Of a stretch of 64,000 nucleotides of DNA, positions 42,698-51,129 are shown piece by piece. Each line of letters begins with the position of its first letter. The first letter of the stretch is position 1. The notes beneath the pieces are model-generated. The model was not told where the DNA came from. It searched no databases and saw only the letters and a list, made by a program, of their open reading frames with translations. The stretch comes from Bacteroides faecalis (GTDB lineage Bacteria; Bacteroidota; Bacteroidia; Bacteroidales; Bacteroidaceae). Location: positions 124,001 to 188,000 of the forward strand of contig NZ_BHWB01000006.1 of the NCBI RefSeq assembly GCF_003865075.1. The letters run 5' to 3'. The position numbers and the translations under genes are program-made.

Positions 42698-44197
42698 TTA
42701 CTTATTAACAAACACCGTTACCCCTTCTCTCGATTCTATATCTGCCAGGCTTACACTTTCCGGACCATTTTGTACATTCAGTTTATAAGCTACTCCGGTA
42801 CGTGGTTTCAACCATTCGGTCGGAGTCACTTCCCCTCCCATCATGATATAGCATCCATCATCGTGGTAACCTTGCTTAGCAAACCAACTATTAGTACCGG
42901 CTCCGAAGAAGAACTGTTCAGTGCCCTTAGTAGATACCCGGCGATAATGGTCATTATCGGCAATCTGATAACGGTCTTCCTCACGAATAGGAGAATCGCC
43001 ACCGTAGAAAACAACATCTTGCGGAATCGCATTTTCGTCGATCTGTGTCCCTTTAAAAACAGCAATTCCATCGGGCACATTTGTTTTTTTATCACTATTC
43101 AGCGTATTAAAGATTCCCGAACCACCTTTAGAAGCACCATTATCTTCCGAACCTCTCTTATTACGGTAATCAAAAGCCCACCATCTGGATTTCCCAACCA
43201 TCGGACTACCCCAGTCGTTATAATAACCGGCTATCATATAAGAAAGACCTCCAACATAAAAGAATTCGCCCATCTTCACGCTACCTTCAGTAAGATTCAT
43301 CTGATAAGTCGTCTTATTATTTTGCCCCTTCGACTGTACCCATCCCTTCAATGCAGCCGGATATGTTTTATCGGTCGGACTGGTTGCATTATTACCCGTA
43401 ACTACACAATAAGGAGTTTCACCAAAATCTATATCTTTCAAAGCCAATAGTTGTATATACTGATACCCTCCCGGATGAGTAAAGCCACCACCGGAAACGC
43501 TACCTATAACCGGGTCATTCGTTCCTTTCGGATCTACCATCATACCTGTGATAACAATATCCGAATTATGTACCAACTTAACAATCTCTACGTTAGATTC
43601 ATTTTTAGCAATATCTTCTACGACTTCTATTTCTTCTGTCAATAGATAATTATCATTTGTTTCATCATAAACCTTTACCAAATATTTATCCAATGGAACC
43701 TTTGCAAAAACAAGTTCTCCATTGGTATCGGTCAGTCCTGATTTATAAATAATCCCTCCATCTTTAGTCACTAAATCCACTTTTCGCTCCGTAATCGCTG
43801 CACCTCTATCGCTCTGAACAATTATTTTATAATCAGAGGTCTTCACTACGTAATTATTAGCTTTCAAAGTTGAGAGGTTTAACGAATTATCAGTATTTAC
43901 CAGTATAATTGATTGCGCCACTTTGTTCTCGCCTATCATTGCAGTTACCATATAATTTCCCGGTTTCAAATTCAGGAAATGTACTTTACCAAAAATATCC
44001 GTCGTTTTATTCATTACCAGAAAATCCGGTTTATGGCTCATATAGACATTAACAGTAGCTTTAGTTACCGGTATGTCCGCTTTATCAACTACTGTGAGAG
44101 TGTACTCTTTAATTACAGTGAGTTCAGGAGTCACATCGTCATTACATGCAGTAAATAGCACTCCCCACAAGAGTAGCATTAAAGAAAAATGTTTCAT
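42698..44197 (-). CDS. modular surface lipoprotein (DUF4876-like)
   Basis: A 499-residue lipoprotein (FTAC, Cys18, then NDD). Two carboxypeptidase-regulatory/Cna-B-like beta domains lie at about 28-105 (KEYTLTVVDKADIPVTKATV) and 115-195, each with the GxVHFLNLKPGNYMV-type turn. The C-terminal about 280 residues contain HPGGYQYIQLLALKDIDFGE, reminiscent of lamin-tail-like domains, and many Trp/Tyr residues. I think of DUF4876, but this is from memory of pattern only. It lies between the helveticin-like lipoprotein and susC and is probably a surface binding protein for the same ligand. Confidence 0.65.
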   Translation of the reverse strand: MKHFSLMLLLWGVLFTACNDDVTPELTVIKEYTLTVVDKADIPVTKATVNVYMSHKPDFLVMNKTTDIFGKVHFLNLKPGNYMVTAMIGENKVAQSIILVNTDNSLNLSTLKANNYVVKTSDYKIIVQSDRGAAITERKVDLVTKDGGIIYKSGLTDTNGELVFAKVPLDKYLVKVYDETNDNYLLTEEIEVVEDIAKNESNVEIVKLVHNSDIVITGMMVDPKGTNDPVIGSVSGGGFTHPGGYQYIQLLALKDIDFGETPYCVVTGNNATSPTDKTYPAALKGWVQSKGQNNKTTYQMNLTEGSVKMGEFFYVGGLSYMIAGYYNDWGSPMVGKSRWWAFDYRNKRGSEDNGASKGGSGIFNTLNSDKKTNVPDGIAVFKGTQIDENAIPQDVVFYGGDSPIREEDRYQIADNDHYRRVSTKGTEQFFFGAGTNSWFAKQGYHDDGCYIMMGGEVTPTEWLKPRTGVAYKLNVQNGPESVSLADIESREGVTVFVNK

Positions 44198-44246
44198 AGT
44201 GTTTAATATTAAATGATGGCTTTTGTGGACTGAAAAGAAATTTCAA

Positions 44247-45386
44247 TCAATTATTTGTATATTTCAAGACATTGGCTAAACGTTCGTCTGAATTACCATT
44301 CATCCGTCTGGAAGCAAATCCAAGATACATCGCATTTCCTTTGATTTTGATTCCTTCTGCCTCCATATAGCCTCTGTCGGCCAATCCTAATTCTTCCAGT
44401 TTCTCTACATCTTTAATCGCATTCACTTCCTTGCGAGCAGATAATCGTCCGTTTTTATCTAATACGCTTACATAAGCTTTCGAGGAAGTATCGACCTTAT
44501 TATCATTACCGATTCCTTCATAATAATAAACGAACTGTTCGTCTATATCATATCCTTGGAAAGAAAGTTCACCAACTGCCCCTCCATGTCCATCGGAGAC
44601 CGCAAATTTATATAAAGGCTTGAGTTGGGACAATTCTTTTGCTTTAACCGTCAATTCTACCGAAGTCTCAACAATATCACTCGAAGTCTCTCCTCCGTAT
44701 TTTAAAGCATCCAGTTTAACATCAGTCAATGATAGCTTCATTGCTTCGCTCAACCGATATACTACAAAGAAACGCGAATTTACTCCTGAAACTGTTTTCG
44801 AATATTGTATGCCCAATAAATCTTTCTCGGCATTTACCGCCGGATGAATATTGCGAGTTCCATTCAAATGAAAGATATCGCCACCCGCTAATTGAACAAC
44901 CTTACCCGCTTCATATTTTACACGACAAATGGTTTGGGAACCTCCATATTCACCATCACTGCCTTTATTCCCATGACTTCCCATCCAAATATAAGTCTCA
45001 CCATTTGTCTCCTCAATAGCCATATTGGTTCCATGACCAAAATACTCCAGCACCATACAATCTGTCGGTTTAGTTTCATTGGGTACTCCTCTTAATACAT
45101 TCAACTGATGTTGGTCTGTTCCGGCAATCTGCACATAATAAATTGTTCCGTCGTTAGCAACATCTATACTTTGTATCACAGAATTACGTTTCAAATATAC
45201 AGCCTTACTGTACACTAATTCATCCGTTAAGGGGGTAGATAACTTATCAAAATACTTTTCACTAAAAGCAATAGGTTCCAACTTACTTGGTCCTTCAGAA
45301 TCATTATCGTCGCATGCTATCAAAAAGGGAGAAAAACATCCCAAAAGAAGCGCCATCTTAAGCGCAATACAACATAAATTTTTCAT
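44247..45386 (-). CDS. helveticin J-like propeller lipoprotein
   Basis: A 379-residue protein from the ATG at 45386, with a lipoprotein signal (FLIAC, Cys25). The body is one propeller-like domain: YLKRNSVIQSIDVANDGTIY, LEYFGHGTNMAIEETNGETY, IWMGSHGNKG, NIHPAVNAEKDLLGIQYSK, FQGYDIDEQFVYYYEGIG and YMEAEGIKIKGNAMYLGFAS. The order and spacing match the helveticin J/class III bacteriocin-like family (QGYDLD..., EVESIQI...). About three quarters of residues are identical by eye to the C-terminal half of the 706-residue protein at 46861-48981. It is the first gene of the SusCD operon. A surface binding role is more likely than bacteriocin activity. Confidence 0.75.
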   Translation of the reverse strand: MKNLCCIALKMALLLGCFSPFLIACDDNDSEGPSKLEPIAFSEKYFDKLSTPLTDELVYSKAVYLKRNSVIQSIDVANDGTIYYVQIAGTDQHQLNVLRGVPNETKPTDCMVLEYFGHGTNMAIEETNGETYIWMGSHGNKGSDGEYGGSQTICRVKYEAGKVVQLAGGDIFHLNGTRNIHPAVNAEKDLLGIQYSKTVSGVNSRFFVVYRLSEAMKLSLTDVKLDALKYGGETSSDIVETSVELTVKAKELSQLKPLYKFAVSDGHGGAVGELSFQGYDIDEQFVYYYEGIGNDNKVDTSSKAYVSVLDKNGRLSARKEVNAIKDVEKLEELGLADRGYMEAEGIKIKGNAMYLGFASRRMNGNSDERLANVLKYTNN

Positions 45387-45481
45387 AGCTATCAATATTT
45401 GATATAACAATTAATAATCATATAATAAGTTACCGAGCAGCAACTATTTTCGTTTCAAGGCTACATTGCGACAAATATAAA

Positions 45482-46464
45482 TCTGATTCTCCGCAAACAC
45501 ACCTAATATTTTTAGTATATTAGCGCTCAAAAAGCAGGGATTATGAACATATTCAGTTTTACGGCTCATTTCGGTTCGGAGGAAGATTGTCGTTTGCATT
45601 TCAAGGAGCAGCGTGATAAGGAAGGGGTTGTCTGCAAGCGATGCGGGGGCACTTCCCATTATTGGTTACAGGGTAAATGGAGTTATGAATGCAAAGGTTG
45701 CCGTTTCCGCACCTCGTTGCGCAGCGGTACGATCATGGAGAGCTCCAAGCTGCCGTTTCTGGTGTGGTACAAAACGATGTTCCTGATGAGTTGCACAAAA
45801 AAGGGATTCTCCACCAACGAACTCCAGAAGCAATTAGGATTGAAGCGTTACGAACCGGTATGGGCGATGGTACACAAACTCCGCAGGGCGATGGGCAACC
45901 GGGATGCAAGGTATACACTGGAAGGGATGATAGAACTGGATGAGGGTTACTTTTCGGTGGCCAGTAAGGAAATCGAGCGAGGCAAGGGTACACGTGGCCG
46001 GGGAGCCGAGGGAAAGCAGAACGTTGCGGTGATGGCCGAAAGCACCCCGTTGGAAGATATCGAAACGGGCAAAAAGGAGAAGCATGTGCGTTATTTCAAG
46101 GCCAGGGTACTGGATAGCCATCAAAGTGAAGGAATCAACGGCGTGGTCAGGGACTGCATGGAGGATGATGCCATCGTATTTTCGGACAAAAGCACTTCTT
46201 ACGTTGACATCTCCGATCTGGTGGAATTGCACGTCACCGAGAAATCAGACGCCAAAACCACCAAGGAAACACTCAAATGGGTGCATATCGCAATCAGTAA
46301 TGCAAAACGGACATTGCTGGGCAACTACCATAAAATCAAAAGGAAATACTTACAGTTGTATCTCAACGAGTTTATTTACAAATTAAACAGACGGTATTTT
46401 GGAGACAAACTCTTTGACAGACTAGTAATTGCGAATATAACAGGTGCATAAACGGATAATCAGA
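45482..46464 (+). mobile_element. IS1595-family insertion sequence with 8-bp target duplication
   Basis: 983 bp. The left end reads TCTGATTCTCCG...CACCT (45482-45504). The right end, read inward, is TCTGATTATCCG...CACCT (46464-46442). The flanking direct repeat AATATAAA (45474-45481 and 46465-46472) is an exact 8-bp target duplication, the length typical of IS1595 elements. The gene inside is visibly richer in G and C than its surroundings. Confidence 0.9.
45543..46451 (+). CDS. IS1595-family transposase (ISXO2-like)
   Basis: A 302-residue protein. An N-terminal zinc ribbon (VCKRCGG...YECKGCRFRT, about 33-62) is followed by a helical linker and the ISXO2-like catalytic domain with MIELDEGYFSV, VFSDKSTSYVDI and HIAISNAKRTLLGNYHKIK. 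The reading frame is complete and its stop falls within the right terminal repeat. It is transcribed opposite to the PUL operon it interrupts. Confidence 0.93.
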   Translation: MNIFSFTAHFGSEEDCRLHFKEQRDKEGVVCKRCGGTSHYWLQGKWSYECKGCRFRTSLRSGTIMESSKLPFLVWYKTMFLMSCTKKGFSTNELQKQLGLKRYEPVWAMVHKLRRAMGNRDARYTLEGMIELDEGYFSVASKEIERGKGTRGRGAEGKQNVAVMAESTPLEDIETGKKEKHVRYFKARVLDSHQSEGINGVVRDCMEDDAIVFSDKSTSYVDISDLVELHVTEKSDAKTTKETLKWVHIAISNAKRTLLGNYHKIKRKYLQLYLNEFIYKLNRRYFGDKLFDRLVIANITGA

Positions 46465-46860
46465 AATATAAATATAAAACGCAAAACAAACAAATAAAAA
46501 AGGAAATAATTAATAATAGAAACATAATTAATCTACGAATAGAAATAAATCGAAATAACAGCATTTCTATAAAAAATAATAAATATAGTATTATATCAAT
46601 ACAGGCAAAAGAAAAAACCGTATTTAAAGGGCTATTATAGATCTGGCCAAAGCCATATAAGAAAGGATTCAAAAGATAAATATAAACAAAACGAAAATAT
46701 CAATATTTCATTATCAAGCTATCATTATATTAAATGCACAATAATATATCTTTTAAATGCAAATAACACGGATGATGAGTTCCAATATGAACTCCGCATC
46801 ATCCGTGTTATTTGCATTTAATAATTAACCAATTACTATATACTCCCCCAAACACCCAAG
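46465..46860. other. AT-rich intergenic region upstream of the SusCD operon
   Basis: Very AT-rich (many AAATAA runs). It holds the displaced -33 region of the SusCD operon promoter at its left edge and the terminator of the EEP gene at 46753-46821. No coding frame is convincing. Confidence 0.5.
46753..46821 (-). terminator. terminator after the EEP-helveticin gene
   Basis: A 25-bp perfect stem (46753-46777 with 46797-46821), including AACACGGATGATG, around a 19-nt loop. It lies 40 bp past the stop of the EEP-helveticin gene and separates the two minus-strand operons. Confidence 0.85.
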
Positions 46861-48981
46861 CTAGTCATTCGTGTATTTCAGTACATTAATCAAACGTTCA
46901 TCCGCCTTACCATTCATCTTCCGAGAAGCAAAACCTAAATACATTGTATCCCCTTTAATCTTAATACCTTCTGCTTCCATATACCCCCTGTCAGCAAGTC
47001 CTAACTCCTTTAATCTAATAATATTTGAAATAGCAGCTACTTTCTTACGTCCCAATAAATTCCCTTTTTTATCATACACTCTCACGCAAGCTCTTGAAGG
47101 AGTATCTATCTTATTATCATTCCCTATTCCCTCATAATAATAAACGAATTTATCATCGATATCATATCCTTGAAAATAAAGTTCTCCATCAGGTACAGAA
47201 AACTCATATAAAGGCTGAAGTTGAGATAACTCTTTTGCCTTAATAGTCAGTTCTACCAAAGTTTCAAGTATGTTGCCGGAATGATCGCCTCCATATTTCA
47301 GAGTTTCCAGCTTAACCTCCGACAATGGTAATTTCATAGCTTCACTTAATCGATATACTTTAAAGAAACGATTATTCACTCCGGATATATTTTTAGAATA
47401 TTGTACGCCAAGCAAATCTTTTTCCGGATTTACGGCAGGGTGTATATTCCTGGTTCCTTTCAAATGAAAAACATCACCACCCGCTAATGTCACTTTCTTC
47501 CCCGGTTCGTATTTCACACGAGAAATGGTCTGAGAACCTCCGTAAGCTCCATCATTTCCTTTATTTCCATGGCTCCCCATCCAAACATAAGCTTCTCCAT
47601 TAGTTTCTTCAATTGCCATATTAGTTCCATGTCCAAAATATTCTAGCACCATACAATCTTTGGGTCTCGTTGCATTAGGAGCTCCCTTCAACACATTCAA
47701 CTGATGCTCATCTGATCCGGCAATTTGCACATAGTAAATATCCCCATCTCTAGCTATATCTATACACTGAACGACTCGGTTCCTTTTCAAATATACAGCC
47801 TTACTATATATCAAGTCATCAGAAAGTGGAGCAGACAACTTATTAAAGTATTTTGTATTAAAAGACATATCATCTGTTTTATCAGATTTATCCATCTGTT
47901 TTCCCCTACAATTTTCTGGTGCAGATTTCATTTTAAAAGAAACCATTACCGCCTTATGATCGGTAGGCCACCCACCCTTCGGACGAAGAAAACGGTCACG
48001 AGTTTTCTCTTTCTTGATCTCACTCTTTATTACAGAATATTCAGGTCCAACTACCCAAGCTTTTTCAGGAGTCATAAAAGTGGTAGGATAATAATAAATA
48101 AAATCAATCCTGTCACGTTCGTCGGCCTCAGGAGCCCATGTCAGTTTATCCACTGAGACGGCCTTATTACCGGCTGGAAATGTAAAACCCGGATGAGTAA
48201 CAGGGTTAGGATGAACCACCCGATAGGCATCTTTAAATCCTCCTTCATAAAGTAACTTGGAACAATCCCAATTCACAACTGCACCATTATGGTCCCATAA
48301 GTCTTTCGTATCGTTTTGCCAATCCAGATGAGAAGGTTCGTTAAAGTCTCCCCCCAGCAACACAGCATAACCTTGTTCGATATCCGGCTGTACCTTTTGC
48401 AGAAAATCAGCAATTGTTTCTTCACGATAAGCTTTTCGGTTCATTTCCAAAACAGTTGCTTCATCGGTCACCGGAGCATCCATCTTTTTCCATGTACTCC
48501 CGTTATAACCACGAGGCATATAACAAGCATAATGACGATAATCTAAATGTGTAGCATAAGCAGCTACTTTTCTTCCGGCAACTGATAACAGCACACGCAC
48601 AACCGCTCCATTGCTCCCCTTTCCGGGAGGACAGACAATTCGTTGTTCTTCAATCGGATAACGAGTTAATATCCCTACAGACAATGATGTCTCTGTTCCA
48701 TAAAACGTATGTCCACGCTGCTTCAACTCTTTTATCATATGAAGAATAAAATTCTCACCTTTGTAATCACTCAACTCATTGAGAAATACAACGTCTGCAC
48801 CCGAATGAATGATTTCGTCCGCAATCATATCGACCGCACCTTCCACTCCAGAACCTCCCTTCCAGATATTCATCTGCAAGGCTTTCAAAAAAACTGTTGC
48901 GGACGACTTTGTCGCCCGCAACATGCTACCTTCACCACTACCAAGTAAAAATAGCAGGACACAAATAATTAACTTTCGCAT
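46861..48981 (-). CDS. EEP-family phosphoesterase fused to a helveticin J-like domain
   Basis: A 706-residue exported protein (signal in the first about 20 residues, no lipobox). Residues about 30-350 are an endonuclease/exonuclease/phosphatase domain with all motifs: QMNIW (Asn38), FLNELSD (Glu69), THLDY (His145), GGDFNEPSH (Asp212, Asn214), RIDFIYY (Asp293) and WPTDHKAV (Asp341-His342). A linker leads to a helveticin-like domain (about 378-706) nearly the same as the lipoprotein at 44247-45386. EEP enzymes hydrolyse phosphodiesters or phosphomonoesters (DNase I, sphingomyelinase, inositol phosphatases). The context (G1P dehydrogenase, organophosphate transporter) favours a lipid or glycerophosphate substrate over DNA. 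It lies 3 bp after the HAD gene. Confidence 0.85.
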   Translation of the reverse strand: MRKLIICVLLFLLGSGEGSMLRATKSSATVFLKALQMNIWKGGSGVEGAVDMIADEIIHSGADVVFLNELSDYKGENFILHMIKELKQRGHTFYGTETSLSVGILTRYPIEEQRIVCPPGKGSNGAVVRVLLSVAGRKVAAYATHLDYRHYACYMPRGYNGSTWKKMDAPVTDEATVLEMNRKAYREETIADFLQKVQPDIEQGYAVLLGGDFNEPSHLDWQNDTKDLWDHNGAVVNWDCSKLLYEGGFKDAYRVVHPNPVTHPGFTFPAGNKAVSVDKLTWAPEADERDRIDFIYYYPTTFMTPEKAWVVGPEYSVIKSEIKKEKTRDRFLRPKGGWPTDHKAVMVSFKMKSAPENCRGKQMDKSDKTDDMSFNTKYFNKLSAPLSDDLIYSKAVYLKRNRVVQCIDIARDGDIYYVQIAGSDEHQLNVLKGAPNATRPKDCMVLEYFGHGTNMAIEETNGEAYVWMGSHGNKGNDGAYGGSQTISRVKYEPGKKVTLAGGDVFHLKGTRNIHPAVNPEKDLLGVQYSKNISGVNNRFFKVYRLSEAMKLPLSEVKLETLKYGGDHSGNILETLVELTIKAKELSQLQPLYEFSVPDGELYFQGYDIDDKFVYYYEGIGNDNKIDTPSRACVRVYDKKGNLLGRKKVAAISNIIRLKELGLADRGYMEAEGIKIKGDTMYLGFASRKMNGKADERLINVLKYTND

Positions 48982-48984
48982 TCA

Positions 48985-49860
48985 CTAACTTATATTTTGA
49001 GCAAATATAATTAATTCCTGAAGTTCAGCCAAATCCCGTAGGATTAAATCCGGACCGGGCTGAACAGATATGGCCGTATCGTAAGTTGTCTCTCCCGACA
49101 ATACCAATACACCAAGAGCCTGGGCATTCTGAGCCATCAAAATATCCGTATAAATACGGTCACCTACCATAGCGATCTGTTCGGCACGCAATCCATGACG
49201 TTCCATAATTCCATGTAACATACGTGGATCAGGCTTGCCTACAATCACATCCGGTTTACGGCCCGTAGCATATTCCAATGCAGAACAAATGGAACCGCAA
49301 TCTACCAGTACCACCGGTTTATCCGTAGGACAAACCCGGTCGGGATTGGTTGCAATATAAAACTTTTTCCGACTAACCCACCAAGCCGCACGACACAATC
49401 TTGGATACACCAATGACATATCGAAACTAGCTACTACTGCATCCGGTTCATCTTCAGCATCATCTGATGTAGAAATAAAACCCGCTTCTTCAAACTCCCG
49501 GATCATACTTGGAGTACCCAGCAAAAAGAGCTTCTTATATTCCGGATGATGCGTGTGTATATAATCAATAGTCGCTTGCGCAGAAGTATAAAACTCATCT
49601 GCTGTCGCCTCAATTCCCATTTCTTTCAGGTGGTACAAATAATCAGCAGTACTGCGCGAAGGATTATTAGTCAGGAACGAATAACCAATTCCCAATTCCC
49701 TCATCTTATTCAAAAAGGTGATAGTAAAAGGAAACAACGTACTTCCATTATAGATTGTACCATCCATATCCAGCGCAATATGTTTTATCTGTCTTAAACG
49801 TGTCGCCATTTCCATACTCAATGACTCTTCTACCTTATTTTCAATCGTTATCATACCCAT
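48985..49860 (-). CDS. HAD-IIA (NagD/AraL-like) phosphatase
   Basis: A 291-residue cytoplasmic HAD hydrolase: HIALDMDGTIYNG (motif I, nucleophile Asp), SFLTNNPSRS (motif II), an AraL/NagD-type C2a cap, and GKPDPRMLHGIMERHGL with MVGDRIYTDILMA (motifs III and IV). The family dephosphorylates small sugar or polyol phosphates. In B. subtilis the relative AraL is encoded beside AraM, a G1P dehydrogenase; the same pairing recurs here. The start overlaps the transporter gene by 20 bp; an in-frame ATG 16 codons later is possible. Confidence 0.88.
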   Translation of the reverse strand: MGMITIENKVEESLSMEMATRLRQIKHIALDMDGTIYNGSTLFPFTITFLNKMRELGIGYSFLTNNPSRSTADYLYHLKEMGIEATADEFYTSAQATIDYIHTHHPEYKKLFLLGTPSMIREFEEAGFISTSDDAEDEPDAVVASFDMSLVYPRLCRAAWWVSRKKFYIATNPDRVCPTDKPVVLVDCGSICSALEYATGRKPDVIVGKPDPRMLHGIMERHGLRAEQIAMVGDRIYTDILMAQNAQALGVLVLSGETTYDTAISVQPGPDLILRDLAELQELIIFAQNIS

Positions 49861-51118
49861 TTGCTTTTGCTGACCATGCAGCTAAAAATATCAAAGTTCC
49901 CATAATGGCAATCAGAATTAATCCTCCGATTGCATAATCCCAACCGTAATGTTGTGCCAGAAGCCCTAATCCCCAGCCGGAAACCAGCGTACTGGCATAT
50001 CCGAACAATCCGGTAAATCCGACAGCTGTTGCCGCCGCTTTTTTCGTTGCAATATTAGCCGCAGCAATACCTACCAACGCCTGTGGACCGTAAATACAGA
50101 ATCCGGCTGCTCCCAGCAACAGGGTAGCTAACCACATCGGAGGATGAGGTACTCCCCAAAACAAACCAATGAAGACTGTAGCCAACGCCATGCAAATAAC
50201 ACATACACGTGGACCACGCCCACCGAAGAAACGGTCGGTAGCCCATCCGGCTACAAGCATTCCTACAATTCCTGAGATTTCAAAAGCTGCAACCATCCAT
50301 CCGGCATGCTGAATAGAAATTCCTTTCCATTCGCCCAACAATGTCGGTCCCCAATCAAGTACTGCATAGCGCACTGTATATACAAAGAAGTTAGCAATGG
50401 CCAATACCCAAATAGCAGGATTGCCAAAAACTTTCTTCCGTACAAATTGCTTAAACTCGGCAGAAGTATCTTCTTTTTCATCACCCGACGTTTTCTGATT
50501 TAGCTCCGGCAAACCTACCGAACGTGGAGTATCGCGCAAAGCAAACCATAATCCGACAGCACCTACCAAAGCTATAATAGAAGGAATCCAGAAACACCAA
50601 CGCCATCCCATGCTAACAATATAGCCACAGACAATTACCACCAGCCCTGCACCGATAGAGTGCGAAGTGTTCCATACGGACATTTTGGTAGCCAATTGTG
50701 TAGGAGGAATCCAATGAGTCAGCAAGCGGGCACAAGGAGGGAAGCCCATTCCCTGAAACCAACCATTCAACATCCACACGATTCCAAACATTATCACTGC
50801 TGAACTAAATCCGAACAGGATATTACAGGCAGCGGAAAGTACCAGACCAGTCACCATAAAATAACGGGCATTCACTCGGTCACCTATAAAACCATTTGCA
50901 AACTTAGACACACCATACAACAGGCCATGCAATGTTAGAAATAGTCCCAGATCTCCTTTTGTAATACCTAAATCTTCCTGCATAGCAGGCATGGCAATAC
51001 TTAGATTCTTGCGAACAAAATAGAATAATGCATATCCTATCATACTCGCAATAATGGTCCGTGTCTGCCAATACTTAAATTTCTTTGCCACTTCAGGCGC
51101 CATTCCTTGTAGTTCCAT
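49841..51118 (-). CDS. organophosphate transporter, GlpT/UhpT-type MFS
   Basis: A 425-residue protein with about 12 membrane helices. Family marks are SMIGYALFYFVRKNLSIAMP near the N terminus (the conserved YxxRxN/xS pattern of organophosphate:phosphate antiporters), FANGFIGDRVNARYFMVTGL, and NGWFQGMGFPPCARLLTHW. These antiporters import glycerol-3-phosphate, hexose phosphates or glycerophosphodiesters in exchange for phosphate. Position next to a G1P dehydrogenase suggests glycerophosphate as cargo. It lies 11 bp after the dehydrogenase gene. Confidence 0.88.
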   Translation of the reverse strand: MELQGMAPEVAKKFKYWQTRTIIASMIGYALFYFVRKNLSIAMPAMQEDLGITKGDLGLFLTLHGLLYGVSKFANGFIGDRVNARYFMVTGLVLSAACNILFGFSSAVIMFGIVWMLNGWFQGMGFPPCARLLTHWIPPTQLATKMSVWNTSHSIGAGLVVIVCGYIVSMGWRWCFWIPSIIALVGAVGLWFALRDTPRSVGLPELNQKTSGDEKEDTSAEFKQFVRKKVFGNPAIWVLAIANFFVYTVRYAVLDWGPTLLGEWKGISIQHAGWMVAAFEISGIVGMLVAGWATDRFFGGRGPRVCVICMALATVFIGLFWGVPHPPMWLATLLLGAAGFCIYGPQALVGIAAANIATKKAAATAVGFTGLFGYASTLVSGWGLGLLAQHYGWDYAIGGLILIAIMGTLIFLAAWSAKANGYDND

Positions 51119-51129
51119 CTTTTTCGTAT

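Larger units (their letters stand above)
45472..46494 (-). promoter_or_regulatory. SusCD operon promoter, split by an IS
   Basis: The -7 box TATATTTG (minus strand, 45479-45472) lies on the left of the IS. The matching -33 TTTG (46494-46491) lies on the right. Removing the IS and one copy of the 8-bp duplication restores TTTG-N20-TATATTTG, a perfect Bacteroides promoter. In the present state the nearest TTTG upstream of the -7 box is inside the IS end at 14 bp, which is too close. Confidence 0.7.

Noticed and set aside
46473..46752. Possible small gene in the AT-rich gap
   Set aside because: The only open frame (minus strand, about 70 residues) is hydrophobic low-complexity sequence without a promoter or homology that I can recognise.
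44247..48981. Bacteriocin production cluster based on helveticin J similarity
   Set aside because: No immunity or dedicated export gene is seen; one copy is a lipoprotein and the other is fused to an enzyme, both within uptake/catabolic operons.
46861..48981. Secreted DNase
   Set aside because: The EEP fold fits DNase I too, but the neighbours handle organophosphates and no nucleoside-use genes are present. It cannot be excluded without an assay.
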